A stretch of DNA of 64,000 bases from Geothrix sp. SG200 (lineage in GTDB: Bacteria; Acidobacteriota; Holophagae; Holophagales; Holophagaceae). The translations under genes were made by a program, and so were the position numbers. Positions 10,371 to 19,030 of the stretch are shown here, piece after piece. Within the stretch, counting starts at the first letter, position 1, and the number at the start of each line of letters is the position of its first letter. The notes under the pieces are model-generated. The model saw only the letters and a list, made by a program, of their open reading frames with translations. It was not told the DNA's origin and searched no databases. The DNA lies in contig NZ_JAKZFR010000005.1 in the NCBI RefSeq assembly GCF_022808935.1, forward strand, positions 124,001-188,000. Direction: 5' to 3'.

Positions 10371-10682
10371 TCAACCCTTAATGGCTTTGATCCGCACTTC
10401 CGTGTACCCCTGGCGGTGGCCCTGGGTGCGCTGGTAGGTGGTGGTGCGCTTCTTCTTGAAGATGATCACCTTCTTGGCGCGGTCGTGGGTGATGACCTCG
10501 GCCTCGACCTTGGCGCCCTTCACGGTGGGCTGGCCCACCTTCAGGTCGCCGTCCTTGTCGATGAGGAGCACGTCCTCGAACGTCACGGCCTGCTTGGGAT
10601 CCTTCTCCAGCAGCTCCACGCGGAGGATGTCGCCCTCGGCGACGCGGTACTGCTTCCCGCCGGTCTTGATGATTGCGAACAT
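10371..10682 (-). CDS. rplU: 50S ribosomal protein L21
   Basis: A 103-residue L21 that binds 23S rRNA. MFAIIKTGGKQYRV at the start and the KKKRTTTYQRTQGHRQGYT segment near the C-terminus are diagnostic. The ATG at 10682 is chosen because the family begins exactly there; an upstream in-frame extension has no family similarity. First gene of the rplU-rpmA-obgE-nadD-rsfS run, divergent from ubiD. Confidence 0.97.
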   Translation of the reverse strand: MFAIIKTGGKQYRVAEGDILRVELLEKDPKQAVTFEDVLLIDKDGDLKVGQPTVKGAKVEAEVITHDRAKKVIIFKKKRTTTYQRTQGHRQGYTEVRIKAIKG

Positions 10683-10867
10683 GGAAACCTCATTCGGTTG
10701 GGGCGCGGGGGCGGCAGTCCATCGGACGCACTTGGGAGCCCACGGCCAGGGCAAGGCCCATCAGTATGCGGGAAAATCCCTGGCCCCTCAAGGGAAATTC
10801 CTGAATGACAGGGGATAGGGTTCCGGCGGCGAGGCCTGGATGGGATGATCGGGGTCCGGAGATTCCC

Positions 10868-12337
10868 ATGGGCCGTGATTTCCAGACCTTCCTCAAGCAG
10901 CTCGAGGCCGAGGGCGAGCTGAGCCGCATCGCCGCCGAAGTCGACCCCTATCTGGAGATGGGCGCCATCGCCGACCGGATCTCCAAGCAGCCCGGGGGCG
11001 GCAGGGCCCTGGTCTTCGACCGGCCCAGGGGCAAGGCCATGCCCGTGGCCATGAACGCCTTCGGCAGCCTCAAGCGCATGGAGCTGGCCCTGGGCGTGGA
11101 CAAAGATCCCCGCGGCCTGGACGCCGTCGCCGACCGCATCGAGAAGCTGGTGCAGGAGGCCATGCCCAAGCCCGGCACGGGCTTTTTCGAGAAGCTGGCC
11201 AAGCTGCCCGTGCTGGCCGAGGTCTCCAACTGGATGCCGAAGACCGTCCGCAAGGGCATCTGCCAGGAGGTGGTGCTGAAGGGCGACCAGGTGAAGCTCT
11301 CGGAGCTTCCCGTGCTCACCACCTGGCCCGAGGACGGCGGTCCCTTCATCACCCTCGGCATGAGCCACACCCGGAACAAGCAGACGGGGCACCGCAACAC
11401 GGGGCTCTACCGCCTGCAGGTCTTCGACGACCGGACCCTGGGCTTCCACACCCAGCTCCACCACGACGGCGCCCGCAACCGCCACGGCTACGGGAAGGAC
11501 GAGCGCATGCCCGTGGCCGTGAGCTTCGGCGGCGACCCGGCCCTCACCTATGCCGCCACGGCGCCCCTGCCGCCCTTCCTCAGCGAGGTCATGTTCGCGG
11601 GCTTCCTGCGGGGCGAGGGCATCGAGATGGTGCCGTGCGTGACGAACGACCTGGAGGTGCCCGCGGATTCCGAGCTCGTCATCGAGGGCTACGTGACCCC
11701 CGGCGAGCTGCGCCGCGAGGGCCCCTTCGGCGACCACACGGGCTACTACTCCCTGGCGGACAACTACCCGGTGCTCCACGTCGAGGCAATCACCAAGCGG
11801 AAAAATCCCGTGTTCCCCGCCACCATCGTGGGCCGTCCGCCCCAGGAGGACGCCTACCTGGGCCTGGCCACGGAGCGGATCTTCCTGCCCCTGCTCCGCA
11901 TGGTGCTGCCCGAGATCCGCGACATGCACCTGCCCGCCGCCGGGGCCTTCCACAACCTGGTGATCCTCTCCATGAGGAAGGAATACCCCGGCCACGCCCA
12001 GAAGGTGATGAACGCCATCTGGGGCACGGGCCAGATCATGTTCACCAAGGGCATCGTGGTGGTGGACGAGGACATCGACCCCCACGACCTGACCGAGGTG
12101 CTCTTCCGCCTCACCAGCAACGTGGACCCCAAGCGCGACATGCTCTTCACCGAAGGCCCGCTCGACGTGCTGGACCACAGCGCCGACCGCTTCGCCTTCG
12201 GCAGCAAGGTGGGCATCGACGCCACCCGCAAGAACCGGCCTTGGGACGGCTTCCCCCGCGAGTGGCCCCGCGATTTGGTCTTCCCCGACGAGATCCTCGA
12301 CCGCATCGGCCAGCGGTGGAAGGAATACGGCCTTTGA
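10868..12337 (+). CDS. ubiD: UbiD family (prenylated-FMN dependent) decarboxylase
   Basis: A 489-residue member of the UbiD family, which performs reversible aromatic or vinylic decarboxylation with prenylated FMN. The conserved active-site stretch RREGPFGDHTGYYS (about 281-294) contains the catalytic Glu and matches the ubiquinone/menaquinone-type UbiD proteins. Length is normal. No ubiX is visible in the window. A role in quinone biosynthesis is the usual assignment, but UbiD paralogues act on other aromatics, so the substrate is inferred. It is a single gene, divergent from rplU, with a large composite repeat after the stop. Confidence 0.85.
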   Translation: MGRDFQTFLKQLEAEGELSRIAAEVDPYLEMGAIADRISKQPGGGRALVFDRPRGKAMPVAMNAFGSLKRMELALGVDKDPRGLDAVADRIEKLVQEAMPKPGTGFFEKLAKLPVLAEVSNWMPKTVRKGICQEVVLKGDQVKLSELPVLTTWPEDGGPFITLGMSHTRNKQTGHRNTGLYRLQVFDDRTLGFHTQLHHDGARNRHGYGKDERMPVAVSFGGDPALTYAATAPLPPFLSEVMFAGFLRGEGIEMVPCVTNDLEVPADSELVIEGYVTPGELRREGPFGDHTGYYSLADNYPVLHVEAITKRKNPVFPATIVGRPPQEDAYLGLATERIFLPLLRMVLPEIRDMHLPAAGAFHNLVILSMRKEYPGHAQKVMNAIWGTGQIMFTKGIVVVDEDIDPHDLTEVLFRLTSNVDPKRDMLFTEGPLDVLDHSADRFAFGSKVGIDATRKNRPWDGFPREWPRDLVFPDEILDRIGQRWKEYGL

Positions 12338-12344
12338 TCGGAGT

Positions 12345-12592
12345 ACAAAGCGAAGCCCGGTTATGCCGGGCTTCGCGCGGGGGTCCGGGGGGAGGCTCCA
12401 CCTCCGCGAGCCCAAGGGGGGAGTGGGAGCCACGCCCTGCGTGGCGTCAGGTGGAGGCGCGCAGCGCGACACTAGATCCTCGCCACGCATGCGTGGCGAG
12501 GGGGACCCCGGAGAGCAAAGCGAAGCCCGGCTGGGCCGGGCTTCGCGCGGGGGTCCGGGGGTGTGCGCGCAGCGCGGAACCCCCGGAGAGCA
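12345..12592. repeat. Composite repeat block between ubiD and an OMP gene
   Basis: The largest repeat block. Two copies of a hairpin GCGAAGCCCGG...CCGGGCTTCGC start at about 12350 and 12521. A REP-like element has head GTGGGAG (12423-12429), stem CCACGC/GCGTGG (12430-12435, 12439-12444) and outer helix CTCCACCT (12396-12403) with AGGTGGAG (12449-12456). A 10-bp palindromic hairpin CTCGCCACGC/GCGTGGCGAG lies at about 12479-12500. A terminal CCGGGGGT...ACCCCCGG module (about 12554-12585) ends beside the stop codon of the minus-strand gene. Compared with the copy at 9903-9963, the outer helix shows a compensatory T-A to C-G change. Confidence 0.75.
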
Positions 12593-13126
12593 TTAGAACC
12601 GGATCGTGACCCCGGCCTGGAGCGCGTCGGCCTGGAACTGGCCAGTGATTCGCGAGTGGATGAAGCGGGCCTCGGTCCCCACGGTGGCGTTCCACTGATA
12701 GCCGGCGCCGACGGCCAGGCCCAGCTTGGTCGTGTGGGTGGAGACGTTGCCCAGGACAGGATCCTTCACTTCGAAGGACCAGCGCATGGCGGCCAGGCCC
12801 GCCGTCAGGTAGAGGCCCTCGGGCTTGCCGGCGATGAAGTAGAGGTAGTCACCGCCCAGGCTGAGGTTGTTGGCATCCTGCTTGAGGCTGCCGAAGCTGG
12901 ACTCCGGATAGACCGAGTAGTCGAGGCGGGGGCGCAGCATGTGGCCATCGCCCAGGTCGAAGGTGCCATGCACGCCGACTCCCGGGCCCGGCTTGCTGTC
13001 CACGTAGTCCTTCAGGTCGCCCAGGGGGATGTTGACGAGACCCTGCACGCCGTATCGGGGTGCCTCAGCCTGGAGGGACAGGGCGGTGGCCAGGACGGCC
13101 AGGGTCAGCGGGGACAGGATCTTCAT
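12593..13126 (-). CDS. Small outer-membrane beta-barrel protein (paralogue 1)
   Basis: A 177-residue protein with a signal peptide (cleavage near AEA, residue 20-22), alternating hydrophobic strands and a C-terminal phenylalanine (VTIRF), the typical recognition signal of BAM-assembled beta-barrels. About 8 strands are likely, as in OmpW/OmpX-like proteins. It is a clear paralogue of the gene at 13838-14392: shared NIP..DLKD.VDSK, TFDL..GHM.R.RLDY, DYLYF..GKP and TTKLGLA.G.GYQ. The ATG at 13126 has GGAGG 5 bp upstream. Function unknown. The two paralogues flank rplS. Confidence 0.8.
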   Translation of the reverse strand: MKILSPLTLAVLATALSLQAEAPRYGVQGLVNIPLGDLKDYVDSKPGPGVGVHGTFDLGDGHMLRPRLDYSVYPESSFGSLKQDANNLSLGGDYLYFIAGKPEGLYLTAGLAAMRWSFEVKDPVLGNVSTHTTKLGLAVGAGYQWNATVGTEARFIHSRITGQFQADALQAGVTIRF

Positions 13127-13287
13127 GGTTCCTCCGGAAGGCGCGGGCCCGGGGCGGGCCGACCGGCGCCGGGGCCATGTTCCCACAAATAACGGGAAGG
13201 CCGCCCCTCATTCAGGAAGGAAAAGATGGGGCTAGAAATAAAGATCTAGCTTGAGTTGAGGTGAATCCGATTCCGGTTATTTCCAAC

Positions 13288-13315
13288 GAAAAGGCGCCCT
13301 CGCGGGCGCCTTTTC
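13288..13315 (-). terminator. Rho-independent terminator of rplS
   Basis: GAAAAGGCGCC (13288-13298) pairs with GGCGCCTTTTC (13305-13315) around a 6-base loop, 17 bases after the rplS stop codon. On the minus strand the stem ends in TTTTC, compatible with intrinsic termination. Confidence 0.75.
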
Positions 13316-13331
13316 AGGGAAGCGGTCAGAC

Positions 13332-13691
13332 CTATTCGCCGTTCTCGGTGCGGCGCTCCTTGAGGCGACCGGCCTTGCCGAGCTTCTCGCGCAGGAAGTA
13401 GAGCTTGGCGCGGCGGACCTTGCCGTGGCGCACGACTTCCAGCTTGTCGATGGTGGGGCTGTTCAGGGGGAAGATGCGCTCCACGCCCACGCCGCTCGCG
13501 ATCTTGCGGACGGTGAAGGAGGTGCGCATGCCGCCGCCCTTGATGCCGATGACGATGCCCTGGAAGAGCTGGATGCGCTCCTTCTCGCCTTCCTTCACCT
13601 TCACGTGCACCTTGACGGTGTCGCCGGGCTGGATGCGGGGCAGGTCGGAACGAAGCAGGCTCGCTTCGAGCTGGTCGATGATGTGGCTCAT
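13332..13691 (-). CDS. rplS: 50S ribosomal protein L19
   Basis: A 119-residue L19 located at the 30S-50S interface. [20 protein letters not shown] and the [20 protein letters not shown] segment are characteristic, as is the [12 protein letters not shown] region. The ATG at 13691 fits the family start. Normally rplS directly follows trmD; here a beta-barrel gene lies between them. A terminator hairpin follows. Confidence 0.97.
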   Translation of the reverse strand: MSHIIDQLEASLLRSDLPRIQPGDTVKVHVKVKEGEKERIQLFQGIVIGIKGGGMRTSFTVRKIASGVGVERIFPLNSPTIDKLEVVRHGKVRRAKLYFLREKLGKAGRLKERRTENGE

Positions 13692-13837
13692 GTGGGCTCC
13701 TGGGCCAGCGGTCCCGGGCCGGAATCGGCGGACATGGCTCGATGTCCCCGGAGTCGGGGAGTCCATCAGTGTATCGGAAAAGGCCGGAAAGGCAAGGGGG
13801 CATTCCCGGAGGAAGCCCCCCATCCCTGAACCTCAAC

Positions 13838-14392
13838 CTAGAAACAGAAGGTGGCGCCCACCTGGATCATGTCGAGGTCGCCTTCCCAGGCGCTGCTCTT
13901 CAGGTAGCGGACGTCAGCTCCGACGGTCTTGTTGAACTGGTAGCCCACGCCGGCGGCCAGGCCCAGCTTGGTGGTGGTCTCACTGGCGGAGGCGCTGGCG
14001 CCCAGGTAGGAGGAGCTCAGCTCGGCCTTCCACTGCACGAGTGCGAGGCCACCGGTGACATAGAAACCCTGGGGCTTGCCCTCCACGAAGTACAGGTAAT
14101 CGGCGCCGAGGGAGATGTTGGAGAACTTGTGGCTGGTCGAGTAGCCGCCCCAGCCCCAGGAGTACTCCGGGAACCAGGTGTAGTCCAGGCGGTGGCGGAT
14201 CATGTGGCCGCCCCGGAGGTCGAAGGTGGCCTGGGCGCCGACGGTGAAGCCCACCTTGCTGTCCACCGCGTCCTTGAGGTCGCTCTGGGGGATGTTGAGG
14301 CCCGCCTGGAGCCCGAAGCGGGGACCTTCCTGGGCGCTGAGGGCGGGGGCCACCAGCGCGGCGGCGGCCAGGATGAGGGCGCGGATCGTCAT
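13838..14392 (-). CDS. Small outer-membrane beta-barrel protein (paralogue 2)
   Basis: A 184-residue beta-barrel candidate: signal peptide (cleaved after ALSA, residue about 20), amphipathic strands, and C-terminal Phe (GATFCF). It is homologous along its whole length to the product of 12593-13126 but has an insertion of about 8 residues in the WGWGGYSTSHKF loop and a longer Ser/Ala-rich loop near residue 125. The start at 14392 is supported by GGAG 6 bp upstream. It sits between trmD and rplS, an unusual place. Function unknown; porin-like or adhesion roles cannot be distinguished. Confidence 0.8.
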   Translation of the reverse strand: MTIRALILAAAALVAPALSAQEGPRFGLQAGLNIPQSDLKDAVDSKVGFTVGAQATFDLRGGHMIRHRLDYTWFPEYSWGWGGYSTSHKFSNISLGADYLYFVEGKPQGFYVTGGLALVQWKAELSSSYLGASASASETTTKLGLAAGVGYQFNKTVGADVRYLKSSAWEGDLDMIQVGATFCF

Positions 14393-14594
14393 GGGTTCTC
14401 CTGTGGGCCCAAGCGGGGCCCATCCACAAAAGCAGGCTTGATGCCAGCTCGTCCATAGAGGATGACGATATTGAATATCCTGAAGTTGCTTGTCCAAAAT
14501 TCCTCAGGACTGGCGACTGGCGCGGCTTTCCAGGCCACTGCGGCCTGTTGCAAAACACGCGCAGGGGCGTTGCGGCTCGCCACAAAGTGTCAAG

Positions 14595-15380
14595 CTACTT
14601 CCACCCCTTCCAGCCCTTCGGCTTGGGCCGCTCCCAGTCCTCCGGATGCTCCACCTGCCAGGCGCACCACTGGGCGGGGCGATCCAGGGCGGGCAGGCGG
14701 TCCCGCAGGAAGGCGGTCCAGAGGTCCGGCCGGAGACGCCGGGTCCGGGCCATGGCCTCCCGAAGGCGCCAGAGGCGGATGGCGCCGTGGTCGCCCCCCT
14801 GGAGCACCGCCGGCACCTCCAGACCATCGAAGGCGGCCGGGCGCGTGTAGTGGGGGTGGTCCAGCAGGCCCGTGGCGAAGCTGTCCTCCTCGGCGCTGGC
14901 CTCGTTGCCCAGCACGCCTGGCAACCAGCGGCACACGGCGTCGATGAGGAAGAGGGCCGGCAGCTCGCCGCCGCTGAGCACGGCCTCGCCCACGCTGAGC
15001 TCCTCGTCCACGTAGCGCTCCACCGCCCGCTGGTCCAGGCCCTCGTAGCGCGTGCAGACGAGGATCAGCTGATCCAGGCGGGCCAGCTCCAGCACCTTGG
15101 CGTGGGTGAGGGGCGGCGCCGCGGGACTGAAGTGGATGACGCGGTTCGACGCCGCCCGGGGCACGGAGGCCAGGGTGTCGCGCAGCACCTCGGGGCGCAG
15201 CACCATGCCTGGCCCGCCGCCGAAGGGGGCGTCGTCCACGTGGCCGAAGGGGTTGCCCGCGAAGGGCCGGTAGCTGTGGGTGAGGAGGGTGTGCCCCAGC
15301 TCCCGGAAGGCGCGCCCGGTGATGCCGAGGCGGGCGGCCTCGAAGAATTCCGGGAAGAGGGTGAGGGCGTCGATGCGCAT
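14595..15380 (-). CDS. trmD: tRNA (guanine-N1)-methyltransferase
   Basis: Methylates G37 of tRNAs reading CNN codons, using S-adenosylmethionine in a SPOUT trefoil knot. 261 residues. DALTLFPEFFEAA near the start, DDAPFGGGPGMVL (about 50-62) and the knot segments YEGLDQRAVERYVDEELSVG (about 114-133) and LSGGELPAL (about 135-143) are all diagnostic. The ATG at 15380 overlaps the upstream exoD stop by one base (TGATG), so the two are probably coupled. Confidence 0.95.
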   Translation of the reverse strand: MRIDALTLFPEFFEAARLGITGRAFRELGHTLLTHSYRPFAGNPFGHVDDAPFGGGPGMVLRPEVLRDTLASVPRAASNRVIHFSPAAPPLTHAKVLELARLDQLILVCTRYEGLDQRAVERYVDEELSVGEAVLSGGELPALFLIDAVCRWLPGVLGNEASAEEDSFATGLLDHPHYTRPAAFDGLEVPAVLQGGDHGAIRLWRLREAMARTRRLRPDLWTAFLRDRLPALDRPAQWCAWQVEHPEDWERPKPKGWKGWK

Positions 15381-15982
15381 CACTTCATCATCGCGTGGAA
15401 GGCCTTCATGAAGGTGCGGGCGATGAGGTCGAAGCTGAAGGCGAAGTACAGCGTGTTGGCGAGGGCGGCGGCGGCGCCGATCCAGGCCCAGAGGGGGCGT
15501 TCCTCCAGGAGGGAGGCGCCCAGGAGGCAGAGGATCGCCGCGGGCAGCTGGTTGCCGAAGGGAAGGGGGACGGGGATGGCCAGCAGGAACCCCGTCCAGG
15601 CGATGCAGGCGCCCACCCAGCGGCGGTTAATGGGCCGCCGCCGGGCCCTGGGCCAGCGGAGGCGGTCGAGCTGGGTCTCGAGCTTCGCCAGGGCGTTCTT
15701 GATGCGGCCCTTGTGGATGGGCTGGGCCTGCACCCGCCCGGGCACCCAGGGATGGGGTGTGTCCCAGGCCAACTGGGTGCCCAGGACGATGAGCCCGATG
15801 CCGCCCACCGGGGCCAGCCCGAGGTTCAGGCCCGGCACCAGGCTTGGGAGGGACAGCAGCAGCGTCAGCAGGCCGTAGGTCTGCTCGCCCGCGGCGTCCA
15901 GCAGCTCCCCGAGCGTGACTTCGCCTTCCGCGTCCAGCAGGGCGTGGAGGGTCTCGAAGAAGGGCTTCGGGGCGGACGGCAC
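15380..15982 (-). CDS. ExoD family exopolysaccharide-synthesis-like membrane protein
   Basis: About 200 residues of the ExoD family, first described as needed for exopolysaccharide synthesis and alkali tolerance in rhizobia; the biochemical role is unknown. TYGLLTLLLSLPSLVPGLNL and the LGTQLAWDTPHPWVP region are typical, with two further hydrophobic helices at the C-terminus. The start is uncertain. A GTG at 15982 gives the family length, but its GGAGG is only one base away. The frame stays open to an ATG at 16105, which would overlap rlmN by 53 bp. Between rlmN and trmD. Confidence 0.75.
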   Translation of the reverse strand: MPSAPKPFFETLHALLDAEGEVTLGELLDAAGEQTYGLLTLLLSLPSLVPGLNLGLAPVGGIGLIVLGTQLAWDTPHPWVPGRVQAQPIHKGRIKNALAKLETQLDRLRWPRARRRPINRRWVGACIAWTGFLLAIPVPLPFGNQLPAAILCLLGASLLEERPLWAWIGAAAALANTLYFAFSFDLIARTFMKAFHAMMK

Positions 15983-16052
15983 CCCTCCAGGATGACGGGA
16001 AAAGGGTCCTCGGTCCCTGGTCTTCAGTCCTGATGCCTCAGGCTCCGGGACC

Positions 16053-17153
16053 TCAGGCCCCGGCCTTCGGTTTCCGGGCCTGGCCTTCCCGCACCAGCTG
16101 GCCACAGGCGCCCGCCACGTCCTGGCCCCGGCTGCGGCGGACGCTCACGGGCAGGCCCGCTTCCGAGAGCAGGCGGCAGAGGGCGCCGACGCGCGCTTCC
16201 TCCGGGGGCTCGAAGCCGCTGCCCTCGTGGGGGTTGAAGGGGATCAGGTTCACCTTGGCGGGGAAGCGGCGTGCGAAGGCGGCGAGGCGCCGGCCGTCCT
16301 CCAGGCTGTCGGTGACCCCCTTCAGCAGCACGTATTCGAGGGTGATGCGCTCGCCGGATTGCAGGGGGAAAGCCGCCAGGGCCGCCGCCAGCGCCTCCAG
16401 GTTCCAGACCCGGTTCACGGGCATGATGGCCGAGCGGTGGACGTCCGTGGTGGCGTTGAGGCTCAGGGCCAGGCGCGGCCGCTTCGCGAAGCTGCCCAGC
16501 CGCTCGATGCCGCTCACCAGACCGGAGGTGGACACGGTGATGCGCCGGGGCGGGATGGCCAGGCCCTTGGGATCCGTGAGGATGGCGAAGGCCGCCATGA
16601 GGTGGTCAAGGTTGTGCAAGGGCTCGCCCATGCCCATGAACACCAGGTTCACGGCCCGGCCTTCCGGGTGGCCGTGATGGTTCAGCATGGCCACCACCTG
16701 GCCCACGATCTCCGCTGCCGAGAGGTTGCGGATGATGCCCATCTGCCCCGTGGCGCAGAACGTGCAGCCCATGGCGCAGCCCACCTGGCTGGAGAGGCAG
16801 AGGGTGGTGCGGTCCTCGTACGGCATGTGGACGCCCTCCACCTGCCGGCCGTCCGCGAGCTCGAAGGCGTGCTTGGTGGATCCGTCCTCCGAAGCCTGGC
16901 TCTGGACGATGGCGGGCCAGGTCAGGTCCACCTCGGCCTCCAGGCGCGTCCGCAGCGCCTTGGACAGGCTGGAGAACTGCTCCCAGCGGGTCCAACGCTG
17001 CCGGTAGAGGCCGTCGAAGAGCTGGCCTCCGCGCCAGGCCGGCTCCCCCAGGGCGGAGACCAGCGCCTTCAGGTCCGCGGCGTCCAGACCCGCGGCGTTG
17101 GGACGCGCGGCGCGGCCGGCTTCAGGGGCCGGCAGGTCCCACAACTGGGTCAT
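16053..17153 (-). CDS. rlmN: Dual-specificity RNA methyltransferase RlmN
   Basis: Radical-SAM enzyme that methylates C2 of A2503 in 23S rRNA and A37 in tRNAs. 366 residues. The radical SAM motif CAMGCTFC (CxxxCxxC, about residues 127-134), followed by ATGQMGIIRNL, is complete. GMGEPLHNLDHL, the catalytic-cysteine regions and EYVLLKGVTDS later in the sequence are typical. The C-terminal SRGQDVAGACGQL contains the methyl-accepting Cys. It ends 53 bp inside the longest reading of exoD. Confidence 0.95.
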   Translation of the reverse strand: MTQLWDLPAPEAGRAARPNAAGLDAADLKALVSALGEPAWRGGQLFDGLYRQRWTRWEQFSSLSKALRTRLEAEVDLTWPAIVQSQASEDGSTKHAFELADGRQVEGVHMPYEDRTTLCLSSQVGCAMGCTFCATGQMGIIRNLSAAEIVGQVVAMLNHHGHPEGRAVNLVFMGMGEPLHNLDHLMAAFAILTDPKGLAIPPRRITVSTSGLVSGIERLGSFAKRPRLALSLNATTDVHRSAIMPVNRVWNLEALAAALAAFPLQSGERITLEYVLLKGVTDSLEDGRRLAAFARRFPAKVNLIPFNPHEGSGFEPPEEARVGALCRLLSEAGLPVSVRRSRGQDVAGACGQLVREGQARKPKAGA

Positions 17154-17155
17154 CG

Positions 17156-17419
17156 TCAGTCCATCCGGATCTTGAAGGACTTCATCAGGCGCTTGTCGTC
17201 CTCGGAGAAGGGCTGCTCGGGGCCCTCCTGGGGCAGCCCTTCGCCGGGGCCCTCCCCGCGGAGCCGGATGGGCGCGGCCTCCAGGATGAGCATGAGTCCG
17301 TAGCCCTGGGCCTGGATCTGGAAGGTGAGGTCGCGGCAGTGGTCATCTTCGGCCAAGGCCTTCACCAGCGAATCGCCCAGTTCGCTGACCAGGTGATGCA
17401 GGTTCTCGGGCAGATCCAT
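17156..17419 (-). CDS. Hypothetical small protein (87 aa)
   Basis: An 87-residue acidic-to-neutral protein: an amphipathic N-terminal half (HHLVSELGDSLVKALAEDD), a beta-rich centre (FQIQAQGYGLMLILEAAPI) and a charged tail rich in Glu, Pro and Gly ending KSFKIRMD. No signal peptide or membrane segment. I do not recognise the family. The ATG has GGAGG 5-6 bp upstream and the gene ends 3 bp before rlmN, which supports real expression as a leader gene of the rlmN operon. Confidence 0.65.
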   Translation of the reverse strand: MDLPENLHHLVSELGDSLVKALAEDDHCRDLTFQIQAQGYGLMLILEAAPIRLRGEGPGEGLPQEGPEQPFSEDDKRLMKSFKIRMD

Positions 17420-17463
17420 GGAGCCTCCGCTCCCAGAATACCAGCCGGCTCCAGATCCGCCGG

Positions 17464-18021
17464 CTAGGAGGACTCGCGGAAGGCTGCGACTGCGCGGCGC
17501 GGATCTCCGTCCCAGAAGGGCCGGATGGCCGCCACTCCCGCCAGGCGCGGATGCCTGAGCAGGGCCGCCTTCACGGGATCGATTCCGCCCAGGGCCAGGA
17601 GGCGCGGGCCCTCCGCGGGCAGGCCGTCGAGAAAGCGGCCCAGCCGTACCGGCCCCCAGGGCGCGCCCTTGCCGGGGCTGGCGAAGATCGGCGAGATGAG
17701 CAGCTGGTCCACGCGGCTGCGCGCCGCCCACTGACTTTCGTCGTGCAGGGGACGGGACAGCGGCACCAGACCTGGTTCCACCTCCGGATGGGCTTCCGGG
17801 GCGTGCAAGCCGCAGCCCGCGGCGAAGGCCACATCCAGGCGACCGGCCACCCACAGCGCCACCTCCGGGGCGGCGTCCTGGCACCAGGTGGCGGCCTCCA
17901 GGAGCGCGCGCGCCTCCAGCTGCTTCTCGCGGATCAGAAAGCCATCCACCCCCGAGCGCAGCACGGCCGCCCAGCGGTCGCGGTCGAAGCCGAAACCCGG
18001 CGTGATGGCGAGGAGGATCAT
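17464..18021 (-). CDS. Thiamine phosphate synthase-like protein (ThiE/TenI fold)
   Basis: A 185-residue TIM-barrel protein of the ThiE/TenI superfamily. Visible motifs are GFLIREKQL (REK replacing the usual R.K), QLLISPIFASPGKGAP.G (the phosphate-binding strand-loop) and LLALGGIDP. True ThiE has FPTxTK at that loop; the SPIFASPGKG version is more like TenI or a diverged ThiE, so catalysis in thiamine synthesis is uncertain. Its start overlaps the aldo/keto reductase stop (ATGA), showing coupling. No other thiamine genes are nearby. Confidence 0.7.
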   Translation of the reverse strand: MILLAITPGFGFDRDRWAAVLRSGVDGFLIREKQLEARALLEAATWCQDAAPEVALWVAGRLDVAFAAGCGLHAPEAHPEVEPGLVPLSRPLHDESQWAARSRVDQLLISPIFASPGKGAPWGPVRLGRFLDGLPAEGPRLLALGGIDPVKAALLRHPRLAGVAAIRPFWDGDPRRAVAAFRESS

Positions 18022-19007
18022 CCGAAGAGGCCCTCCAGCACGGCTGGGTCCACCTTCGGAAGGGCCATCACCGCGGCGTTCTCGGTGGCGTGGTCCGCGC
18101 GGCCCATGCCGCAGAGGGCCACCGTGACGCCGGCGCAGGAACGGGTGAACTGGAGGGCCGCCTGGGCGGGGGTGGCCCCTCCCAGCGCTTCCACCAGGTC
18201 TGCGGGGAGCTGGGAAAGGATGCGGGCCTGCATGATCGACGCGGAGGTCTGCACCGACAGGCCGGCGGCGCGGGCGGCCTGGAGCGGCGTCAGGCCCTCG
18301 CCCCGGAATGGCTGGGTGGGGGCGATGAAGGCCTCGGGCAGGGCGAGGTTGAGGGGCAGCTGGATCCAGCGGAAGTGGTGATCCCGTCCTCCGGCGGCCT
18401 CGGCGGCGGCCATCAGGCGTTCCAGGCTGAGGTGGTCGGCCCGCCCCGGCGGCACGCGGAACCCGTTCCAGGTGGCCACGCCGTACGCGCGGATCGCGCC
18501 GGAGGCCACGAAGCCCTCGCAGGCTTCGAAGGCCTTCTGGATGGCGGCGTAGAAGGCCTCCGGCCCCAGGTGCGGGAGCTGCTGCTCGGGGTTGTGCAGG
18601 TGGAAGAGATCCACGGTCGCCACGCCCAGGGCGGCCCGGCTCACCTCCAGCTGGTGGGCCAGGTAGCGGGGTGTCATGGCGTGGCAGCCGTCCACCACAT
18701 CTTCGGCGGACAGGATGCCCGGGCCCTCCAGCACCCGCTGGAACCAGGCGCGGGGGCTCTCCTCCGTGATCCCGTCGCCCATGGGCAGGTAGCCGGCCTT
18801 GGTGGAGACGAAGAACGCCTCCCGGGACAGCCCGGCGAAGGCCGAACCCAGGGCCCGCTCCGAGCGCCCTCCGCGGTAGTTCGCCGCCGTGTCGAAGACA
18901 TTCCCCCCGGCCGCGAAGAAGGCGCGGGCCGCGGCGGCATAGCCCTCATCGGCGGCGGAGGTGGCCTCCCCGAGGTAGGTGCCGAGGCCGAGGCTGCTCA
19001 GGTCCAT
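18018..19007 (-). CDS. Aldo/keto reductase
   Basis: A 329-residue NADPH-dependent AKR with the (beta/alpha)8 fold. The catalytic residues are recognisable: Asp and Tyr in FDTAANYRGGRSE (about 39-51), Lys in STKAGYL (about 68-74) and His in DLFHLHNPEQQ (about 133-143). QLPLNLALPEAF replaces the common QxxYN motif. The substrate is unknown. First gene of a two-gene unit with the ThiE-like gene. A tandem pair of GC-rich repeat modules separates it from bamD upstream. Confidence 0.85.
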   Translation of the reverse strand: MDLSSLGLGTYLGEATSAADEGYAAAARAFFAAGGNVFDTAANYRGGRSERALGSAFAGLSREAFFVSTKAGYLPMGDGITEESPRAWFQRVLEGPGILSAEDVVDGCHAMTPRYLAHQLEVSRAALGVATVDLFHLHNPEQQLPHLGPEAFYAAIQKAFEACEGFVASGAIRAYGVATWNGFRVPPGRADHLSLERLMAAAEAAGGRDHHFRWIQLPLNLALPEAFIAPTQPFRGEGLTPLQAARAAGLSVQTSASIMQARILSQLPADLVEALGGATPAQAALQFTRSCAGVTVALCGMGRADHATENAAVMALPKVDPAVLEGLFG

Positions 19008-19030
19008 GACGCCTCCGGGTGATGGCGGAG

